The notes under the pieces were generated by a model, which made no database searches, was not told the origin of the DNA, and saw only the letters and a program-made list of their open reading frames with translations. A program made the position numbers and the translations under genes. This document shows, piece by piece, positions 33,501 through 34,701 of a stretch of DNA of 64,000 nt (within the stretch, counting starts at the first letter, position 1; every line of letters begins with the position of its first letter). Source of the DNA: Pseudomonas frederiksbergensis. GTDB taxonomy: Bacteria; Pseudomonadota; Gammaproteobacteria; Pseudomonadales; Pseudomonadaceae. The stretch covers positions 500,401 to 564,400 of the forward strand of contig NZ_MOBR01000009.1 in assembly GCF_003732705.1 (NCBI RefSeq). The letters are read 5' to 3'.

Positions 33501-34363
33501 AGCTTCTCGCGGAAAAACGCCTCATGGGTGTCGCGGCTGACGCCGAGCCGGACCTGGGCCACGTAGTTGCGATACGGCACCGCTTCAGGCAACGCGGCGG
33601 CCTCGTCGAGCAGAAACGCCTGCATCTCATGCTGCACCACTTCCAGTGCCGCATGGTCCAGCGCCATGTGGTGAAACAACAGAATCGCCACCCAGCGACC
33701 GTTTTCGCGGTCCTCGGCGCAGACCAGGCGCATCAGCGGCGCCAGGCCCACATCCAGGCGCGAATGCTGGGTGTCGAAGCGTTGTTGCAGTTGCCCGACG
33801 ATGTCGCCGTCCGCCGGATCGAGCACAACTTCTTCCAACATCAGCGTTGCTGCATGCCAGACCACTTGCACCGGCTCGTCCAGCCCTTCCCACACCACCG
33901 AAGTGCGCAGGATGTCGTGACGATCAATCACGCCTTGCAGGGCGCGGGTAAAGTCGTCGAGCCGCGACCGCTGCTCGGCGCCGAACAGCGCTTGCAGCAC
34001 ATACGGATCGCCCTGTTCCGCCGCGAGGTGATGGTAAAGAATGCCTTCCTGCAACGGCGCCAGGGGGTAGATGTCCTGCACATTGCCGGCGCCACCGGGC
34101 ACGGTTTCAACGATGCGGTCGATCTCTTCCTGACTGAGGCTGGCCAGGGGCAGCATGTCCGGGGTAATGCGGAACGCCGGGCTCAGCCAGTCGCCGCCGT
34201 TTCTCGCCACCAGCTCGAGCAGCTCGTTCTTGTGCACGCCAAGACTGTCCCACAATGCGCTGTCCAGTCCTTCGTCATCGCCCAGGACAACCAGGTTGTC
34301 ATCATCCAGTTGGAGGCGGATCGGGTGCTGGGAAAGAACGGCCATCAAATCGCTGAATTGCAT
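3524..34363 (-). CDS. Peptin-type non-ribosomal peptide synthetase C: nine modules plus tandem thioesterases
   Basis: 10,279 aa, uninterrupted. The order is an N-terminal TubC-like docking domain (residues 1-60), nine C-A-T modules, then TE1 and TE2. Substrates read from the A-domain specificity positions are Val, Ala, Val, Thr, Thr, Ala, Dab, Ser and an Ile-like residue. C domains 1-6 and 9 are dual E/C type with an N-terminal HHLxxxxGD motif. C domains 7 and 8 are LCL type (HHIVSDG). There are no separate E or methylation domains. I chose ATG 34361-34363 because it begins the docking domain and has an AGG 7 nt upstream; the longer frame adds 48 Arg/Pro-rich residues unlike any NRPS start. 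As the last synthetase it supplies the linear end, the Dhb-aThr pair and the lactone ring of a corpeptin-like product. I left the symbol blank because naming differs between strains. Confidence 0.97.
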   Translation of the reverse strand: MQFSDLMAVLSQHPIRLQLDDDNLVVLGDDEGLDSALWDSLGVHKNELLELVARNGGDWLSPAFRITPDMLPLASLSQEEIDRIVETVPGGAGNVQDIYPLAPLQEGILYHHLAAEQGDPYVLQALFGAEQRSRLDDFTRALQGVIDRHDILRTSVVWEGLDEPVQVVWHAATLMLEEVVLDPADGDIVGQLQQRFDTQHSRLDVGLAPLMRLVCAEDRENGRWVAILLFHHMALDHAALEVVQHEMQAFLLDEAAALPEAVPYRNYVAQVRLGVSRDTHEAFFREKLADVDEPTLPFGLAGVPERDPLIEEVHLPIDASLSLRLRALARQLRVSAASLHHLAWARVLGSVCGREDVVFGTVLMGRMQGGDGADRALGMFINTLPLRVKLAGQGARDSVKTTHADLAALLGHEHASLALAQRCSGVPAPAPLFGALLNYRHSGTAQVPTPESLKAWAGLQSLGGEERTNYPLTLSVDDLGEGFSLSVLALAEIGAQRVGDYMLTALAGLARALEQTPDMPLHNLIVLPDIERQQVLVDFNATTRSYPQDKTVHGLFEAQVLAHPEATAAVHNGKYLTYSELNTRANHLAHHLIGLGVQPGDRVAILLERSLELLISQLAILKCAAVYVPLDISAPVERQGFMVQDSGARIVLTMSTESVPEEARRVDLDTVTLASLTADPHLPQSSESPAYIMYTSGSTGTPKGVLVPHRAINRLVINNGYAEFNAEDRVAFASNPAFDASTLDVWAPLLNGGCVVVVEQDVLLSQERFRALLLEQKISVLWMTAGLFHQYASGLMSVFGQLRYLIVGGDVLDPAVISRVLKEGAPQHLLNGYGPTEATTFTTTYEIKAIGTGSIPIGRPVGNTRVYVLDAWQRPVPVGVAGELYIGGDGVAKGYLNRPELTAEKFVADPFSTGPEALLYRTGDLARWLADGNVEYLGRNDDQVKIRGFRVELGEIEARLGQCAGVKDAVVLARQDETGPKRLVGYVIARPDVNLSVQDLRAELAASLAEYMVPSAFVVLETFPLTANGKLDRRALPAPDADAYASREYEAPQGEVEETLARLWADVLKVEQVGRHDHFFELGGHSLLAVTLIERMRQAGLSADVRVLFSQPTLAALAAAVGSGKEVTVPANLIPLNCERITPDLLPLATLTQDTIDRIVATVPGGARNVQDIYPLAPLQEGILFHHLAAEQGDPYVLQTQFAFENRERLDAFIQALQVVIDRHDILRTGVVWDGLESPAQVVWREAKLHLEQVTLDPAAGDAVAQLSQRFDPRHHRLDVSQAPMMRLAYAQDEANQRLVATLLFHHMALDHTAMEVVQHEMQAFLQGEADQLTEAVPYRNYVAQARLGVSREEHEAFFREMLGDIDEPTLPFGLQDVQGDGRDIEEHARFVETALDLRLRAQARQLGVSAASLVHLAWAQVLGKVSGKQEVVFGTVLMGRMQGGDGADRALGMFINTLPLRVDVGAQGVKAGVKATHARLTALLGHEHASLALAQRCSGVTAPTPLFSALLNYRHSAVGAVSAQAVDAWRGMEVLSGEERTNYPLTLNVDDLGNGFKLTVLVANQVGAARVCAYMHAALEGLVLALEQTPQASLYRLSVLPVAERLKLLFEFNATDAVYPLEQTVHGLFEAQVERTPDAVAVVYGLEHLSYRELNERANRLAHYLRGQGVRPDSRVAICVERSAEMVVGLLAILKAGGGYVPLDPAYPLDRIAYMLQDSAPAVVLAQAATLGLLAEASMPVIDLDSGIWQDESVSNPAIDGLTSAHLAYVIYTSGSTGLPKGVMIEHRNTVNFLTWAHRSFDDATLAKTLFSTSLNFDLAVYECFAPLTSGGSIDVVTNVLELRHDITLINTVPSALKALLESGGLSANVHTVNVAGEALKRSLVENLFEQTQVQRLCNLYGPSETTTYSSWVSMDRDDGFAAHIGKPVANTQFYLLDEYGQPVPLGVPGEIYIGGAGVARGYLNRDDLTAERFLNDPFSTNARMYRTGDLGRYLPDGNIEYLGRNDDQVKIRGFRIELGEIETKLAQHEDIHETAVLAREDIPGEKRLVAYYTAPQVLDIDALRRHLQTQLPDYMVPAAYVHLDKLPLTPNGKLDRKALPSPDSASVITRTYEAPIGEAEIAIANIWQDLLGLPQVGRHDHFFELGGHSLLAVSLIGRMRQIGLSADIRVLFGQPTLAALAAAVGGAHEIVVPANNIRLGCTQITPDMLTLVKLDQDAIDRIAATVSGGARNVQDIYPLAPLQEGILYHHIAAPKGDPYVLKATFTVADRERLDAFAHALQGVIDRHDILRTSVVWQGLDEPVQVVWRKAQLAVEEVKLDAAEGEIADRLREQFDTLHYRLDMQQAPLMRIAFSQDIPNQRWVAILLFHHMALDHVALEVVQQEMQAHLLGQSEQLGEAVPYRNYVGQARLGVSREEHEAFFRDMLGDIDEPTLPFGLQDVRGDGSDIEESALDLSADLSRRLRAQARQLGVSAASLHHLAWAQVLGRVSGREDVVFGTVLMGRMQGGEGAERALGMFINTLPLRVSLGELGVRDGVKATHARLSGLLGHEHASLALAQRCSGVVAPLPLFSALLNYRHSAAHAHSNETLAAWEGIESLSNEERTNYPLTLSVDDLGKGFRVTALAMPQIGAQRICAYLNTALEHLVDALEQAPHTALLSLPILPSAERQQLLVDFNATTRSYPQDKTVHGLFEAQVLACPEATAAVHDTQSLTYNELNLRANRLARHLIGLGVQPGDRVAILLERSLELLISQLAVLKCAAVFVPLDISAPVERQGFMVQDSGARIVLTLSTTTVPEEVQRVDLDSVTLDHLTTDPHLPQSSESPAYIMYTSGSTGTPKGVLVPHRAINRLVINNGYAEFNAQDRVAFASNPAFDASTLDVWAPLLNGGCVVIVEQDVLLSQERFQSLLLEQKISVLWMTAGLFHQYAAGLMSVFGQLRYLIVGGDVLDPAVISRVLKEGAPQHLLNGYGPTEATTFSATYEIKKAGAGSIPIGRPVGNTRLYLLDPQGNPVPVGVAGELYIGGDGVAKGYLNRPELTAEKFVADPFSAEPQALLYRTGDLGRWLPDGNVEYLGRNDDQVKIRGFRIELGEIEARLGQCAGVKDAVVLARQDESGPKRLVGYVIAHKNTTLSVQDLRAELAASLAEYMVPSAFVVLETFPLTANGKLDRRALPAPDADAYASREYEAPQGEVEETLARLWAEVLKVERVGRHDHFFELGGHSLLAVTLIERMRQAELSADVRVLFSQPTLAALAAAVGSGKEITVPANLIPLDCEHITSDLLPLATLTQDTLDRIVATVPGGARNVQDIYPLAPLQEGILYHHLAAEQGDPYVLQSQFAFDNRERLDAFVQALQVVIGRHDILRTSVVWEGLDEPVQVVWRDVLLTPEHIELDPTAGDIATQLGTRFDARHYRLDLRHAPLLHLAYAHDAAQNRWVAILLFHHLALDHTALDVMQHEMQLHLLGQDDQLGEAMPYRNYVAQAKFGLSADDHEAFFREMLSEVDEPTLPFGLQDVQGDGHGIDEARQSVDLALSKRLRTQARQLGVSAASLVHLAWAQVLGKVSGKQDVVFGTVLLGRLQAGDGADRALGMFINTLPLRVDVGAQGVKAGVKATHARLTALLGHEHASLALAQRCSGVTAPTPLFSALLNYRHSSGEVTEEALSAWQGISALGGDERTNYPLTLNVDDAGEAFYLTALVAQPIGAERICAYMQVALDNLVVALETAPNTPLQALTVLPQAERQQLLETWNTTDVFYEHDELIHHQFEARAAAQPDAVAVVYEDLSLTYGELNARANQMAHRLLALGVRPDDRVAICVERGLEMIVGLLGILKSGAGYVPLDPAYPAERIAYMLYDSAPVALLTQLPLRDQLPQMNIPTLLLDLIEASHEAPPAQHNPEVAGLTSAHLAYVIYTSGSTGLPKGVMVEHRNVARLFSATQPWFDFGPQDVWALFHSFAFDFSVWEIWGALTHGGQLLVVPQLVSRSPQYCYALLCEAGVTILNQTPSAFRQLIAAQGEIDLSHSLRQVIFGGEALETGILKPWYAREANAKTQLVNMYGITETTVHVTYRALDAADAHLIGVSPIGGRIPDLQLYVLDDQREPVPVGVIGEMYVGGAGVARGYLNRAELTAERFLDNPFSTEPSARMYRTGDLGRWLADGSVEYLGRNDDQVKIRGFRIELGEIQAKLAACNGVREAVVLARQDTGDKRLVAYVIAKEGEQLTAAELRAELLESLAEYMVPSAFVTLTSFPLTTNGKLDRQALPVPDQSSVVSRAYEAPQGEVEIAIAKIWQDLLQLEQVGRHDHFFELGGHSLLAVKLIERMRQVDLAADVRVLFGQPTLAALAAAVGGTVEIVVPANAIPQGCTRITPDMLPLATLSQEEIDRVVAATPGGVANVQDIYALAPLQEGILYHHLAAEKGDPYLQYAMFSFDNRERLATFANALQGVVSRHDILRTGVVWESLDEPVQVVWRAAQLGLDEIELDPTAGDIAEQLRERLDPRHYRLDIRQAPMMRIGYAEDPTNHRWIGMLLFHHMVDDATSLGMLTAEIEAHMLGQEQLLGTSVPYRNYVAQARLGISREDHEVFFRDMLGDIDEPTLPFGLQDVQGEGRDIEEVRQVVDAVLSKRLRAQARQLGVSAASVYHLAWAQVLASVSGKDDVVFGTVLLGRMQGGEGADRALGMFINTLPLRVSLGAQGVRAGIKATHARLTALLGHEHASLVLAQRCSGVTAPTPLFSALLNYRHLGTRTVSSEAIAAWDGIEALDGEERTNYPLTLSVDDLGEGFNLTVMASAQIGAGRVCGYMQCVLENLVEALEQAPQAPLHGLKILPAAERLELLETWNATDTVYAHDALIHRQFEVRAAARPDAVALVFEDQSLTYGELNARANQVAHHLIGLGIRPDDRVAICVERGLEMMVGLLGILKAGAGYVPLDPAYPLDRITYMLEDSAPVAVLAQAATRWLLDAVVVPVVDLDGGSWQGESVANPLVAGLTSAHLAYVIYTSGSTGLPKGVMVEHRNVARLFSATAAWFDFGPQDVWALFHSFAFDFSVWEIWGALTHGGRLLVVPQLVSRSPADCYALLCEAGVTVLNQTPSAFRQLIAAQGESTLSHNLRQVIFGGEALETGILKPWYARSQNAQTQLVNMYGITETTVHVTYRPLTAADALLVGVSPIGGRIPDLQLYVLDPQREPVPVGVVGEMYVGGAGVARGYLNRPELNSERFIPDTFSGRAEARLYRTGDLGRWLADGTVEYLGRNDDQVKIRGFRIELGEIEAKLAACDHVREAVVIAREDEPGDKRLVAYVIADQDAQLSAADLRTQLLNSLAEYMLPSAFVMLAAFPLTTNGKLDRKALPAPDSAAYASREYAAPQGEIESTIAGIWQDLLKIEQIGRHDNFFELGGHSLLAVKLIERMRQVDLAADVRVLFGQPTLAALAAAVGEQTEVLVPANKIPSDCQRITPDMLPLADLDQPAIDRIVATVPGGVANVQDIYALAPLQEGILYHHLAATQGDPYVLQVLFAFDDRERVDAFAQALQSVVSRNDILRTSMVWQGLAAPVQVVWRRAHMVVEEVATDSAAGDVVQQLHARFDPRHYRLDIAQAPLMRLAYAQDPANNRWVGMLLFHHMALDHTALEVVVHEMQASLLGQSAQLGAAVPYRNHVAQARLGVSREQHEAFFREMLGDIDEPTLPFGLQDVQGDGSGIEEQHQMVDAALALRLRVQARQLGVSAASLVHLAWAQVVGRVSAREEVVFGTVLMGRMQGGEGADRALGMFINTLPLRVSVGAQGARAGVKATHAQLSALLGHEHASLSLAQRCSGVPSSLPLFSTLLNYRHSAGEAVSDQAVSAWHGIQTLSMEERTNYPLCLNVDDLGEGFMLTAQAVAEVGAQRVCDYMHSALDALVAALENAPESPLRELSIMPVAEREQVLVAFNATEAAYPLEETIHGLFEAQVERTPDAVAVVYGLERLSYREVNERANRLAHYLRGQGVRPDSRVAICVERSAEMVVGLLAILKAGGGYVPLDPAYPLDRIAYMLQDSAPAVVLAQAATLGLLAEASMPVIDLDSGIWQDESVSNPVIEGLTSAHLAYVIYTSGSTGLPKGVMIEHRNTVNFLTWAHRSFDNTTLAKTLFSTSLNFDLAVYECFAPLTSGGSITVVKNVLEPQHDITLINTVPSALKALLESGGLSANVHTVNVAGEALKRSLVETLFAQTQVQRLCNLYGPSETTTYSSWVSMDREDGFAAHIGKPVANTQFYLLDEHQQPVPLGVPGEIYIGGAGVARGYLNRDDLTAERFLDDPFSTNGRMYRTGDLGRYLPDGNIEYLGRNDDQVKIRGFRIELGEIETKLAQHADIHEAVILAREDVPGDKRLVAYYTAQDVLDIDLLRRHLQTQLPDYMIPAAYVHLDALPLTPNGKLDRKALPAPDLDAVITRTYEAPLGEVEIALAQIWQDLLGVSQVGRQDQFFELGGHSLLAIQLISQVRLRLGVELGLTDLFAQPELAALAQAVAQASRSTLPEIVTVSRDEDLPLSFAQQRLWFLAQMEGGSAAYHMPAGLRLRGTLDTDALQRALDRIVFRHEALRTTFVQTQGEEALQRIAPADCGFALRQQDLRGQADAEAQLQRLAAEEAGELFDLQHGPLIRGRLICLNAQDHVLLVTMHHIVSDGWSIGVLTTELAALYEAFRHGLDDPLPALAVQYADYAVWQRRWLSGEVLQTQNRYWQQTLADAPALLMLPTDRPRPAQQDYAGAAIPLAFDAALTSGLKTLSQRHGTTLYMTLMAGWGLLLSRLTGQDEVVIGSPVANRLRAEVEGLIGFFVNTLAVRVDVSGAPNVETLLARVKGQTLGAQAHQDLPFEQVVEVLNPVRSLAHSPLFQAMLSWQTASGAELVLGELKLEGLGVANHVAKFDLSLELGEVQGQLFGSLEYATALFDESTVQRFLGYFERVLRGMVADDQAQVDRIELLDAGERQRLLVELNPTQTPYPHDKTIHQLFEAQAEAQPDAIAVVFDGEQMSYAELNRQANQMAHHLIGLGIRPDDRVAICVERGAEMLVGLLAILKSGAGYVPLDPAYPAERLAYMLSDSTPAVLLTQRALQANLPALDVPVVLLDKAERIVDGYDDNPVILSLGVRHLAYVIYTSGSTGTPKGVMIEHRGLVNYTLDAIRLFGLTNTDTVLQQNTLNFDLSVEEIFPALIAGATLAPSRSIFGTSQDTVRPTFLHLTAAHWHTLAAEWHYNPALAQEQLRDVRLINVTGDALSTQKLQMWEQIRPAHTKLVNTYGPTEATVSCTASYVTFEALNSNASIGTPMANTRIYLLDAHLQPVPFGITGEIYIGGDGVARGYLNLDTITAERFLADPFSRVQNARMYKTGDLARYRPDGGLEYQGRNDFQVKVRGFRIELGEIEAKLGDCTGVKEAAVIVREDAPGDKRLVAYVVPHANTLLTAANLRAQLAPLLAEYMLPSAFVSLEALPLTPNRKLDRQALPIPDASAYASRSHEAPQGATEIALAQIWQDLLKVEQVGRHDHFFELGGHSLLVMRLISQVRQQLGAEMSLTDVFAHPNLIALAQVLSHAAQSTQPDIVPVSRDQALPLSFAQQRLWFLAQLEGASAAYHIPTGLRLRGELDNIALTRALNRIVARHEALRTTFVQEHGRDAEQRIADADCGFALQLHSLAKHPEAEAELLIMAAEEARQAFDLERGPLIRGRLVRMAEDDHVLLMTMHHIVSDGWSADVLTRELGMLYEAFRTGDEDPLPELSVQYADYAIWQRLWLTGEVLNQQEVYWQQALTGAPALLTLPTDRARPAQQDYSGSAVGLALDETLTQELKALSQRQGTTLFMTVMAAWATVLSRLSGQSDVVIGTPAANRLRAEVEDMIGFFVNTLALRVEVSADLTVEALLQQVKAQTLGAQAHQDLPFEQVVEVVRPVRSLSHSPVFQAMLSWQNTQSAGLELGDMTLQGLGVTSRTAKFDVLLDMAEIGGRLFGSLEYATALFDQATMERYLGYLECVLRAMVADEHTVLAQIPLLGDEERQHLLNTFNSTAVEYPQGLTLHGLFEAQVTEHPDAIAVTHDNRHWAYAELNRHANQIAHRLIELGIRPDDRVAICVDRSLEMVAGLLGILKSGAAYVPLDPDYPADRLAYMLENSAPTVVLTQHSLRASLPATNAQILLVDGDGFSTQPSTDPVVEGLKSDNLAYVIYTSGSTGMPKGVMNEHGGVVNRLLWMQDEYQLTPADAVLQKTPFSFDVSVWEFFWPLFTGARLVMARPGGHREPAYLREVIQTEGITTLHFVPSMLDVFLAAGDVGDCKGLVRVMCSGEALPGQLVRRFKMQLPGTELHNLYGPTEAAVDVTAWNCAGPDTPDSTPIGKPVANTHIYLLDACQQPVPLGVAGEIYIGGVQVARGYLHRPELTVERFISDPFSQESNARMYRTGDLGRYLADGNILYLGRNDDQVKIRGFRIELGEIEARLTGHPALLEAVVIAREDEPGDKRLVAYYTLQLQDQPVDIQALRAHLHMQLPEYMVPAAYVRLDALPLTPNGKLDRKALPMPDLDSVVTHGYEAPQGPVETTLAQLWAELLKVEQVGRHDHFFELGGHSLLAVTLIERMRQVGLSADVRVLFGQPTLAALAAAVGGGMEIVVPVNGITPDCARITPDMLPLTTLSQEEIEHVVARVPGGVANVQDIYALAPLQEGILYHHLAAQQGDLYLQQALFNLADRGRLDAFVEALQGVIGRHDILRTAVLWEGLREPVQVVLRQAQLIVEECVVEHGDVSAQLRERFDPSHYRLDVRQAPLMRLACAYDEAHQRWVALLLFHHIALDHTALEVIQHEMQAWLLGQQAQLGEAVPYRNYVAQARLGMSESAHEAFFSDMLSDIKEPTLPFGLHDVEGDATGVEQAQLVVEEGLSRRLRAQARQLGVSAASLHHLAWAQVVAGVSGQEDVVFGTVLMGRMQGGEGADRALGLFINTLPLRVDVGNVGAKAGVKATHTRLAALLGHEHASLALAQRCSGVAAPAPLFSALLNYRHSATQVTSEAQSAWSGIEGLGGEEWSNYPLSLNVDDLGEPFVLTALVVVQIGAKRVCGYMHAALESLVDALERTPEAPLRSLSILPLSERQQLLVEFNATDSVYPHQQTVHSLFEAQAAARPEAIAVEHAGQQLTYGELESRANRLAQYMRGQGVTPQARVAIVLNRSFDLIVSELAILKCAAVYVPLDHHAPQDRQRFMLQDSAATLILTTSDRVVPEGTLRVDLDTLQLPDELPATAAVQASDTPAYIMYTSGSTGQPKGVIVPHLAIGRLVINNSFADFGERDRMAFASNPAFDASTMEVWGALLNGGRIVVIDHEALLNPPRFAEVLTDSGATLLFLTTAMFNQYVMLIPDALARLRILMCGGERADPMAFRRMLAHAPALRLVNGYGPTETTTFATTQTVTSVPEGAVNIPIGRPISNTRIYILNGAGQPVPVGVAGEIHIGGVGVALGYLNRPELTKESFIIDPFSDTTGARLYRTGDLGRWLPDGSIEYLDRNDGQVKIRGFRIEIGEIEARLHLCDGVREAWVMAREDSPGNKRLVAYYTVQTPGETVDAEALRRQLQSLLPEYMIPAAYVRLEALPLTLNGKVDVRALPAPEADAYASRDYEAPLGDLETRLAGLWAEVLKLERIGRHDNFFEMGGHSLLAIRLIGLLAQADLSVSLAELFQHESVASMASLLEARSGEALSPPGILPVREAGTKNPLFLVHEFSGLDVYFPALGKHIDPDTPVYGLPGIPWGEEQLQTMECLATRLLGIIRSVQPQGPYRLAGWSFGGVLAYEIAIQLIGLDEKVEFLGLIDTYLPRLVDQGRARWSPVDAHKVHLLDRCEVFWKTQASDVTSVLAKLARLQVNTFDFDGLVQHCADEGLLPAELADYSAAQLWQYLDREVAHGHALAHYTVYPVSAPVHLFIAEQPKEDAPAHSGYLGWDAVLPKTQIQCVTVPGDHQTMMQAPHIQTLAKFIDEALHTAASRPAAVASKTDYQPLLTIQGGRSGQAPIFCVPGAGDSVTGFIGLTDAFGPDWPIHGLQPRGLDGTTVPYSLVETAAEAYLEAVERVQPEGPVHLLGHSFGGWIVFEMAARLRANGRDVASLTLIDSESPGGNGVVGKPYTATGVLKRLIEAMQLASGKSLGIDATAFSTQDDAGQMRMLHAGMVRAGMLPQRSAANAMNGPARAFGTALRTIYQPEHQYTGPVRLVLANDPTLDTAGNKREQEEMIEGWRKHVPNLSIWYGPGNHFTILKAPHVHNLAAWWQDSLPILDEEAANDYV
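3527..4429 (-). other. TE2 thioesterase domain of synthetase C
   Basis: Residues about 9979-10279, an alpha/beta-hydrolase. The nucleophile sits in GHSFGG (Ser10080, codon 4124-4126). An acidic residue follows in LIDSE, and the late His is in GPGNHFTIL. It is the second of two tandem thioesterases, an arrangement usual in Pseudomonas lipopeptide synthetases. In those systems the first TE is generally credited with release and cyclisation, with TE2 assisting or editing. That division of labour is family knowledge and is not visible here. Confidence 0.9.
4430..5272 (-). other. TE1 thioesterase domain of synthetase C
   Basis: Residues about 9698-9978. The nucleophile motif is GWSFGG (Ser9785, codon 5009-5011), with LIDTYLP and the late His in VPGDHQTMM. 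It directly follows the last carrier domain, so it is the likely macrolactonising and release domain. The probable nucleophile is the hydroxyl of the Thr loaded by module C5, which closes a five-residue ring. Confidence 0.9.
5273..8494 (-). other. Module C9 (dual E/C-A-T), Ile-like substrate
   Basis: Residues about 8624-9697. The C domain has HHLAAQQGD at its N-terminus and a normal dual-type core HHIALDHTA (about 7941-7964), so the Ser of module C8 is expected as D-Ser. The A-domain positions read DAMFMGGTFK. This resembles the Val code DALWIGGTFK but with Phe for Trp at position 278, which fits a larger branched residue such as Ile. The carrier motif is MGGHS, not LGGHS (Ser9657, codon 5393-5395). 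The following TE fixes this residue as L. Confidence 0.85.
8495..11659 (-). other. Module C8 (LCL-A-T), Ser
   Basis: Residues about 7569-8623. The C domain is LCL type (HHIVSDGWS, about 11208-11233), so the preceding Dab stays L. The A positions read DVWHMSLVDK, one change (Met at 299) from the common Ser code DVWHLSLVDK. The carrier Ser8583 (codon 8615-8617) is followed by the ERMRQ-type helix used before dual C domains, in line with the dual C of module C9. Confidence 0.85.
11660..14836 (-). other. Module C7 (LCL-A-T), 2,4-diaminobutyrate
   Basis: Residues about 6510-7568. An LCL-type C domain (HHIVSDGWS, about 14386-14412) shows that the Ala of module C6 is L. The A positions read DLEHNTTVSK, the code I associate with Dab in syringomycin/syringopeptin-type synthetases; the Glu at 239 suits a basic side chain. 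The carrier Ser7524 (codon 11792-11794) is followed by ISQVRQQLG, the helix type seen before LCL domains. Dab would give the ring its positive charge. The Dab supply gene is not in the window. Confidence 0.82.
14837..18043 (-). other. Module C6 (dual E/C-A-T), Ala
   Basis: Residues about 5441-6509. This C domain follows the second Thr module but keeps the ordinary dual core HHMALDHTA (about 17478-17510), so that Thr should be epimerised and kept as D-allo-Thr, the lactone residue. The usual RHDILRT motif reads RNDILRT here. The A positions read DLYNNALTYK (Ala). The carrier Ser6465 (codon 14969-14971) has the ISQVRLRLG helix that precedes LCL domains. Confidence 0.85.
18044..21304 (-). other. 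Module C5 (variant C-A-T), Thr kept as allo-Thr; C domain probably forms Dhb
   Basis: Residues about 4354-5440. The C domain is a dual-type relative whose core is HHMVDDAT in place of HHMALDHT (about 20741-20768). Its N-terminal region reads GDPYLQYAMF where others have GDPYVLQ. It acts on the Thr loaded by module C4. The only other such domain here (module A5) also follows a Thr module, so I infer it dehydrates Thr to dehydrobutyrine. The A positions read DFWNIGMVHK, the classic Thr code. Carrier Ser5400 (codon 18164-18166). Confidence 0.85.
21305..24568 (-). other. Module C4 (dual E/C-A-T), Thr, probable Dhb
   Basis: Residues about 3266-4353. A standard dual C domain (HHLALDHTA, about 24011-24033) epimerises the Val of module C3. 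The A positions read DFWNIGMVHK (Thr). Because the next C domain is the VDDAT variant, this residue is expected in the product as Dhb. Carrier Ser4313 (codon 21425-21427). Confidence 0.86.
24569..27790 (-). other. Module C3 (dual E/C-A-T), Val
   Basis: Residues about 2192-3265. Dual C domain (HHIAAPKGD at the N-terminus; HHMALDHVA core about 27231-27254). The A positions read DALWIGGTFK (Val). The A domain is very close to that of module C1 at both protein and DNA level. D configuration is expected from the dual C of C4. Carrier Ser3225 (codon 24689-24691). Confidence 0.87.
27791..30985 (-). other. Module C2 (dual E/C-A-T), Ala
   Basis: Residues about 1127-2191. Dual C domain (HHMALDHTA, about 30428-30449). 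The A positions read DLYNNALTYK (Ala). The A-domain DNA (about 28030-29510) is nearly the same as that of modules C6, B4, A3 and A1. D-Ala is expected. Carrier Ser2151 uses TCC (codon 27911-27913). Confidence 0.87.
30986..34363 (-). other. Docking domain and module C1 (dual E/C-A-T), Val
   Basis: Residues about 1-1126. The first 60 residues match the TubC-type docking fold (a helix, then a beta-hairpin around RLQLDDDNLVVLG) and are strongly acidic. The dual C domain (HHMALDHAA, about 33652-33675) accepts the chain from the Ala module at the end of synthetase B and epimerises that Ala. The A positions read DALWIGGTFK (Val). Carrier Ser1086 (codon 31106-31108). Confidence 0.86.
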
Positions 34364-34370
34364 CGAAGAA

Positions 34371-34375
34371 CCTGC
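34371..34375 (-). promoter_or_regulatory. Ribosome binding site of synthetase C
   Basis: On the minus strand GCAGG lies 7 nt before the ATG at 34361-34363. It supports this start over the Met codon 48 residues upstream, which has no docking-domain sequence behind it. Confidence 0.65.
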
Positions 34376-34566
34376 TTTTTGAATTCGGGGGTGGTTGACG
34401 ATGAAAAATGTGCTTTTCGGGTACGGCGTGGCGCCTGAACGCGGAAATCGGCAGCGCTTCAGGAGCCGAGGGCGGCGCATGGGTCTGGGCGTTGAATGCA
34501 ATGTCATGTTGAAAAACGATCGTTGGCCGGGAGGCTTCTCCCGCCGCGATGACGCCCTTCACTGGT

Positions 34567-34597
34567 CGAAAAAATTAGAACATTCGGGGCCGAATGT
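34567..34597 (-). terminator. Possible intrinsic terminator or attenuator between synthetases B and C
   Basis: On the minus strand an 8-bp dyad ACATTCGG/CCGAATGT with a 2-nt centre is followed by TCTAATTTTTTC. The stem is short and the T-run starts about 5 nt after it, so termination would be partial. The same dyad could instead be an operator. Confidence 0.4.
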
Positions 34598-34658
34598 CTG
34601 TCATGGGAAGCAGGGACAAGCCCTGAAGTGGATCAGTGCGGATTCGCAGGATCGGGGG

Positions 34659-34687
34659 CAATCCGATGGGAGAACCCCATCGGATTG
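34659..34687 (-). other. Perfect 12-bp hairpin just after the synthetase B stop
   Basis: The arms CAATCCGATGGG and CCCATCGGATTG enclose a 5-nt loop, starting 14 nt past the TGA at 34702-34704. No T-run follows on either strand, so it is not a standard terminator. An mRNA-stabilising or processing role is possible but unproven. Confidence 0.6.
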
Positions 34688-34701
34688 ATTCCACAGATGA
34701 A

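Larger units (their letters stand above)
34364..34701 (-). other. Non-coding gap between synthetases B and C
   Basis: 338 nt with no credible gene. It holds three inverted repeats (34659-34687, 34580-34597, 34528-34543), a 10-bp palindrome AACGATCGTT (34515-34524) and the ribosome site of synthetase C. I could not pick out a convincing -35/-10 pair. A and B overlap whereas C is set apart, so C may be controlled separately or by read-through past these structures. Confidence 0.7.

Noticed and set aside
34364..34507. A 48-residue N-terminal extension of synthetase C
   Set aside because: It is Arg/Pro-rich and unlike any NRPS start. The docking domain begins exactly at the Met at 34361-34363, which has its own ribosome site.
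34515..34524. Palindrome AACGATCGTT as a regulator site
   Set aside because: It is only 10 bp, matches no operator I can name and has no promoter elements around it. I mention it only as part of the gap.
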